A stretch of DNA of 7,513 nt from assembly GCA_025450555.1 (NCBI GenBank), contig JANWHF010000110.1, positions 1 through 7,513 of the forward strand, read 5' to 3'. Source of the DNA: Tepidisphaeraceae bacterium (lineage in GTDB: Bacteria; Planctomycetota; Phycisphaerae; Tepidisphaerales; Tepidisphaeraceae). Under the pieces are notes generated by a model, which was given only the letters and a program-made list of their open reading frames with translations, was not told the origin of the DNA and searched no databases. Position numbers and translations under genes: made by a program. Below are positions 6,255 to 7,513 of this stretch, in pieces (within the stretch, counting starts at the first letter, position 1; each line of letters opens with the position of its first letter).

Positions 6255-7513
6255 ATGCCGATGGCCAATTCATCTTCAACCGATCGTGCGATGCAAACCA
6301 TTCGCGTCGCCATCGACAGCGAGGGCATCGCCACGATCTGGCTCGATCAGCCGGGCAAGGCGGTGAATACCCTGACGCCGTTGATGCTGGAAGAGTTGCT
6401 CGCGGCGGTTACGAGCCTTGAAGCGAGCCGCCCTTCCGGCCTCATTTTCGCATCGCCTAAGGCGCGGTCGTTTGTGGCCGGCGCGGACCTATTTGAAATT
6501 CGCAAGATGAATCGCGAGCAGGTCGAGGCGTTTCTCGCGACCGGACAAAAACTTTTCGATCGGATCGCGCACCTGCCGTTTCCCACGGTTGCCGCCATCA
6601 ACGGTGATTGCCTGGGCGGCGGATTGGAATTGGCGCTGGCCTGCCGATATCGAGTCGCATCGGACGAAGGCTCGATCAACATCGGGCTGCCGGAAGTGAA
6701 ACTTGGCATTCTTCCCGGTTGGGGCGGTACGGTTCGACTGCCACGATTGATCGGATTGGCCAGCGCGCTGCCGATGCTTCTTGCGGGAAAGACGATGCCG
6801 CCGAAGAAAGCCCGCAAGGCGGGGATTGTGGATGATGTGGTCCGTCCCGAGGCGCTGCAGTCGGCAGCCAAGCGATGGGCGCGGGGCGATCAGCCGATTC
6901 ACAAGCCTTCTTTTGCCCAGCGATCGGCGGCGCGATTTTCTTACCTGCGCGATCGCATCTTTGCCGCGGCCAAATCACAGACCGATGCACAATCATTCGG
7001 CAATTATCCCGCCCCGCTTCGGCTGATTGAAGTCGTTCGCACCGGCTATGAGCGAGGCGAGGCTGCGGGGTTTGAAGCCGAGCGAACCGCGCTGGGCGAA
7101 TTGCGCGATACGCCGGCCGCGCAAAATCTCATTCGGCTATTCTTCCTGCGGCAAGGTGCAAAGAAGAGCCTCACGCAGCGCATTTCCGCCAAGCCGAGGG
7201 AAGTGAAACATGCGGCAGTCCTGGGCGGCGGCACGATGGGCGCGGGCATCATTCATGGGCTGATCCGAGCGGGAGTTTCCGTTCGGCTGATCGAAGTGAA
7301 TCCCGCCGCCGTTTCCGGTGCACTGTCGCGCATCCGCAAGCTGCTGGGTGACGATGTTGCCAGCGGGAAGCTCTCCGCGCTGGATGCGCGGCATGCCTTC
7401 AATCGCGTCGCCCCCACCACCGCATGGACCGGCCTGGAGCTGATGGACCTGGTCATCGAGGCGGTGGTCGAAAAGATGGAGGTCAAGCGCGACGTCTTCG
7501 CGAAACTCGACAA
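6255..7513 (+). CDS. fadJ: Fatty acid oxidation complex alpha subunit, FadJ type (enoyl-CoA hydratase / 3-hydroxyacyl-CoA dehydrogenase), 3' end cut
   Basis: The frame is open to the right edge and gives 419 residues of an expected 710-730. The N-terminal crotonase domain runs to about residue 200. It has FVAGADLFEI (73-82) and GDCLGGGLELALACRYR (117-133), whose Glu125 aligns with the first catalytic Glu. IGLPEVKLGILPGWGGT (143-159) provides Glu147 as the second, so hydratase activity is expected. The linker contains GNYPAPLRLIEVV (249-261), close to FadJ. From 319 the dehydrogenase Rossmann domain begins: VLGGGTMGAG (322-331) is the NAD-binding loop and VIEAVVEKMEVK (400-411) follows. The catalytic His-Glu pair and the C-terminal domain lie beyond the window. 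The product would hydrate trans-2-enoyl-CoA and oxidise the resulting hydroxyacyl-CoA with NAD, passing 3-ketoacyl-CoA to the thiolase encoded just upstream. Extra N-terminal residues 1-13 precede the conserved start. FadJ over FadB is judged from motif wording and the fadI-fadJ order. Confidence 0.93.
   Translation, partial: MPMANSSSTDRAMQTIRVAIDSEGIATIWLDQPGKAVNTLTPLMLEELLAAVTSLEASRPSGLIFASPKARSFVAGADLFEIRKMNREQVEAFLATGQKLFDRIAHLPFPTVAAINGDCLGGGLELALACRYRVASDEGSINIGLPEVKLGILPGWGGTVRLPRLIGLASALPMLLAGKTMPPKKARKAGIVDDVVRPEALQSAAKRWARGDQPIHKPSFAQRSAARFSYLRDRIFAAAKSQTDAQSFGNYPAPLRLIEVVRTGYERGEAAGFEAERTALGELRDTPAAQNLIRLFFLRQGAKKSLTQRISAKPREVKHAAVLGGGTMGAGIIHGLIRAGVSVRLIEVNPAAVSGALSRIRKLLGDDVASGKLSALDARHAFNRVAPTTAWTGLELMDLVIEAVVEKMEVKRDVFAKLD

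Overview
The window is a GC-rich bacterial chromosomal stretch that splits into two divergent halves around a gene-free region of about 350 bases (1635-1988). The likely host is a soil or aquatic Gram-negative-type bacterium. The DUF2934 protein, the stand-alone LON-N protein and a FadI/FadJ pair would suit a planctomycete, acidobacterium or delta-type proteobacterium. This is a guess from gene content; no rRNA or other phylogenetic marker is present.

Left half, minus strand: three genes read leftward. A 78-residue DUF2934 protein (1398-1634) is followed by a clear intrinsic terminator (1327-1359). Next is a LON substrate-binding-domain protein (593-1279). Last is a gamma-glutamylcyclotransferase-fold protein (1-512) that runs off the left edge; it keeps the YFAYGSNL motif but has Val at the aligned catalytic Glu position.

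Centre (1635-1988): no convincing gene. It holds several small dyads and direct repeats that could be operators for the two divergent transcription units. One motif, CGCGAAAATTC followed by GCAAAAA, is shared with the short leader of the LON-domain gene.

Right half, plus strand: a tightly packed fatty-acid activation and beta-oxidation operon. It contains an alpha/beta hydrolase (1989-2855), a long-chain acyl-CoA ligase with a long hydrophilic C-terminal tail (2870-4930), a FadI-type thiolase (4944-6251), and a FadJ-type multifunctional alpha subunit (6255 to the right edge, partial). The gaps are 14, 13 and 3 bases, and the last two genes have good ribosome binding sites. Together they would take a fatty acid, possibly released by the hydrolase, through CoA activation, hydration, NAD-dependent oxidation and thiolysis. 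The acyl-CoA dehydrogenase that completes the cycle is not in the window and may lie further right.

I found no mobile element, CRISPR array, RNA gene or clearly new multi-gene system. The best leads are the altered active site of the cyclotransferase-like protein, the palindromic repeat inside the ligase tail, and the shared motif and dyads in the intergenic regions.
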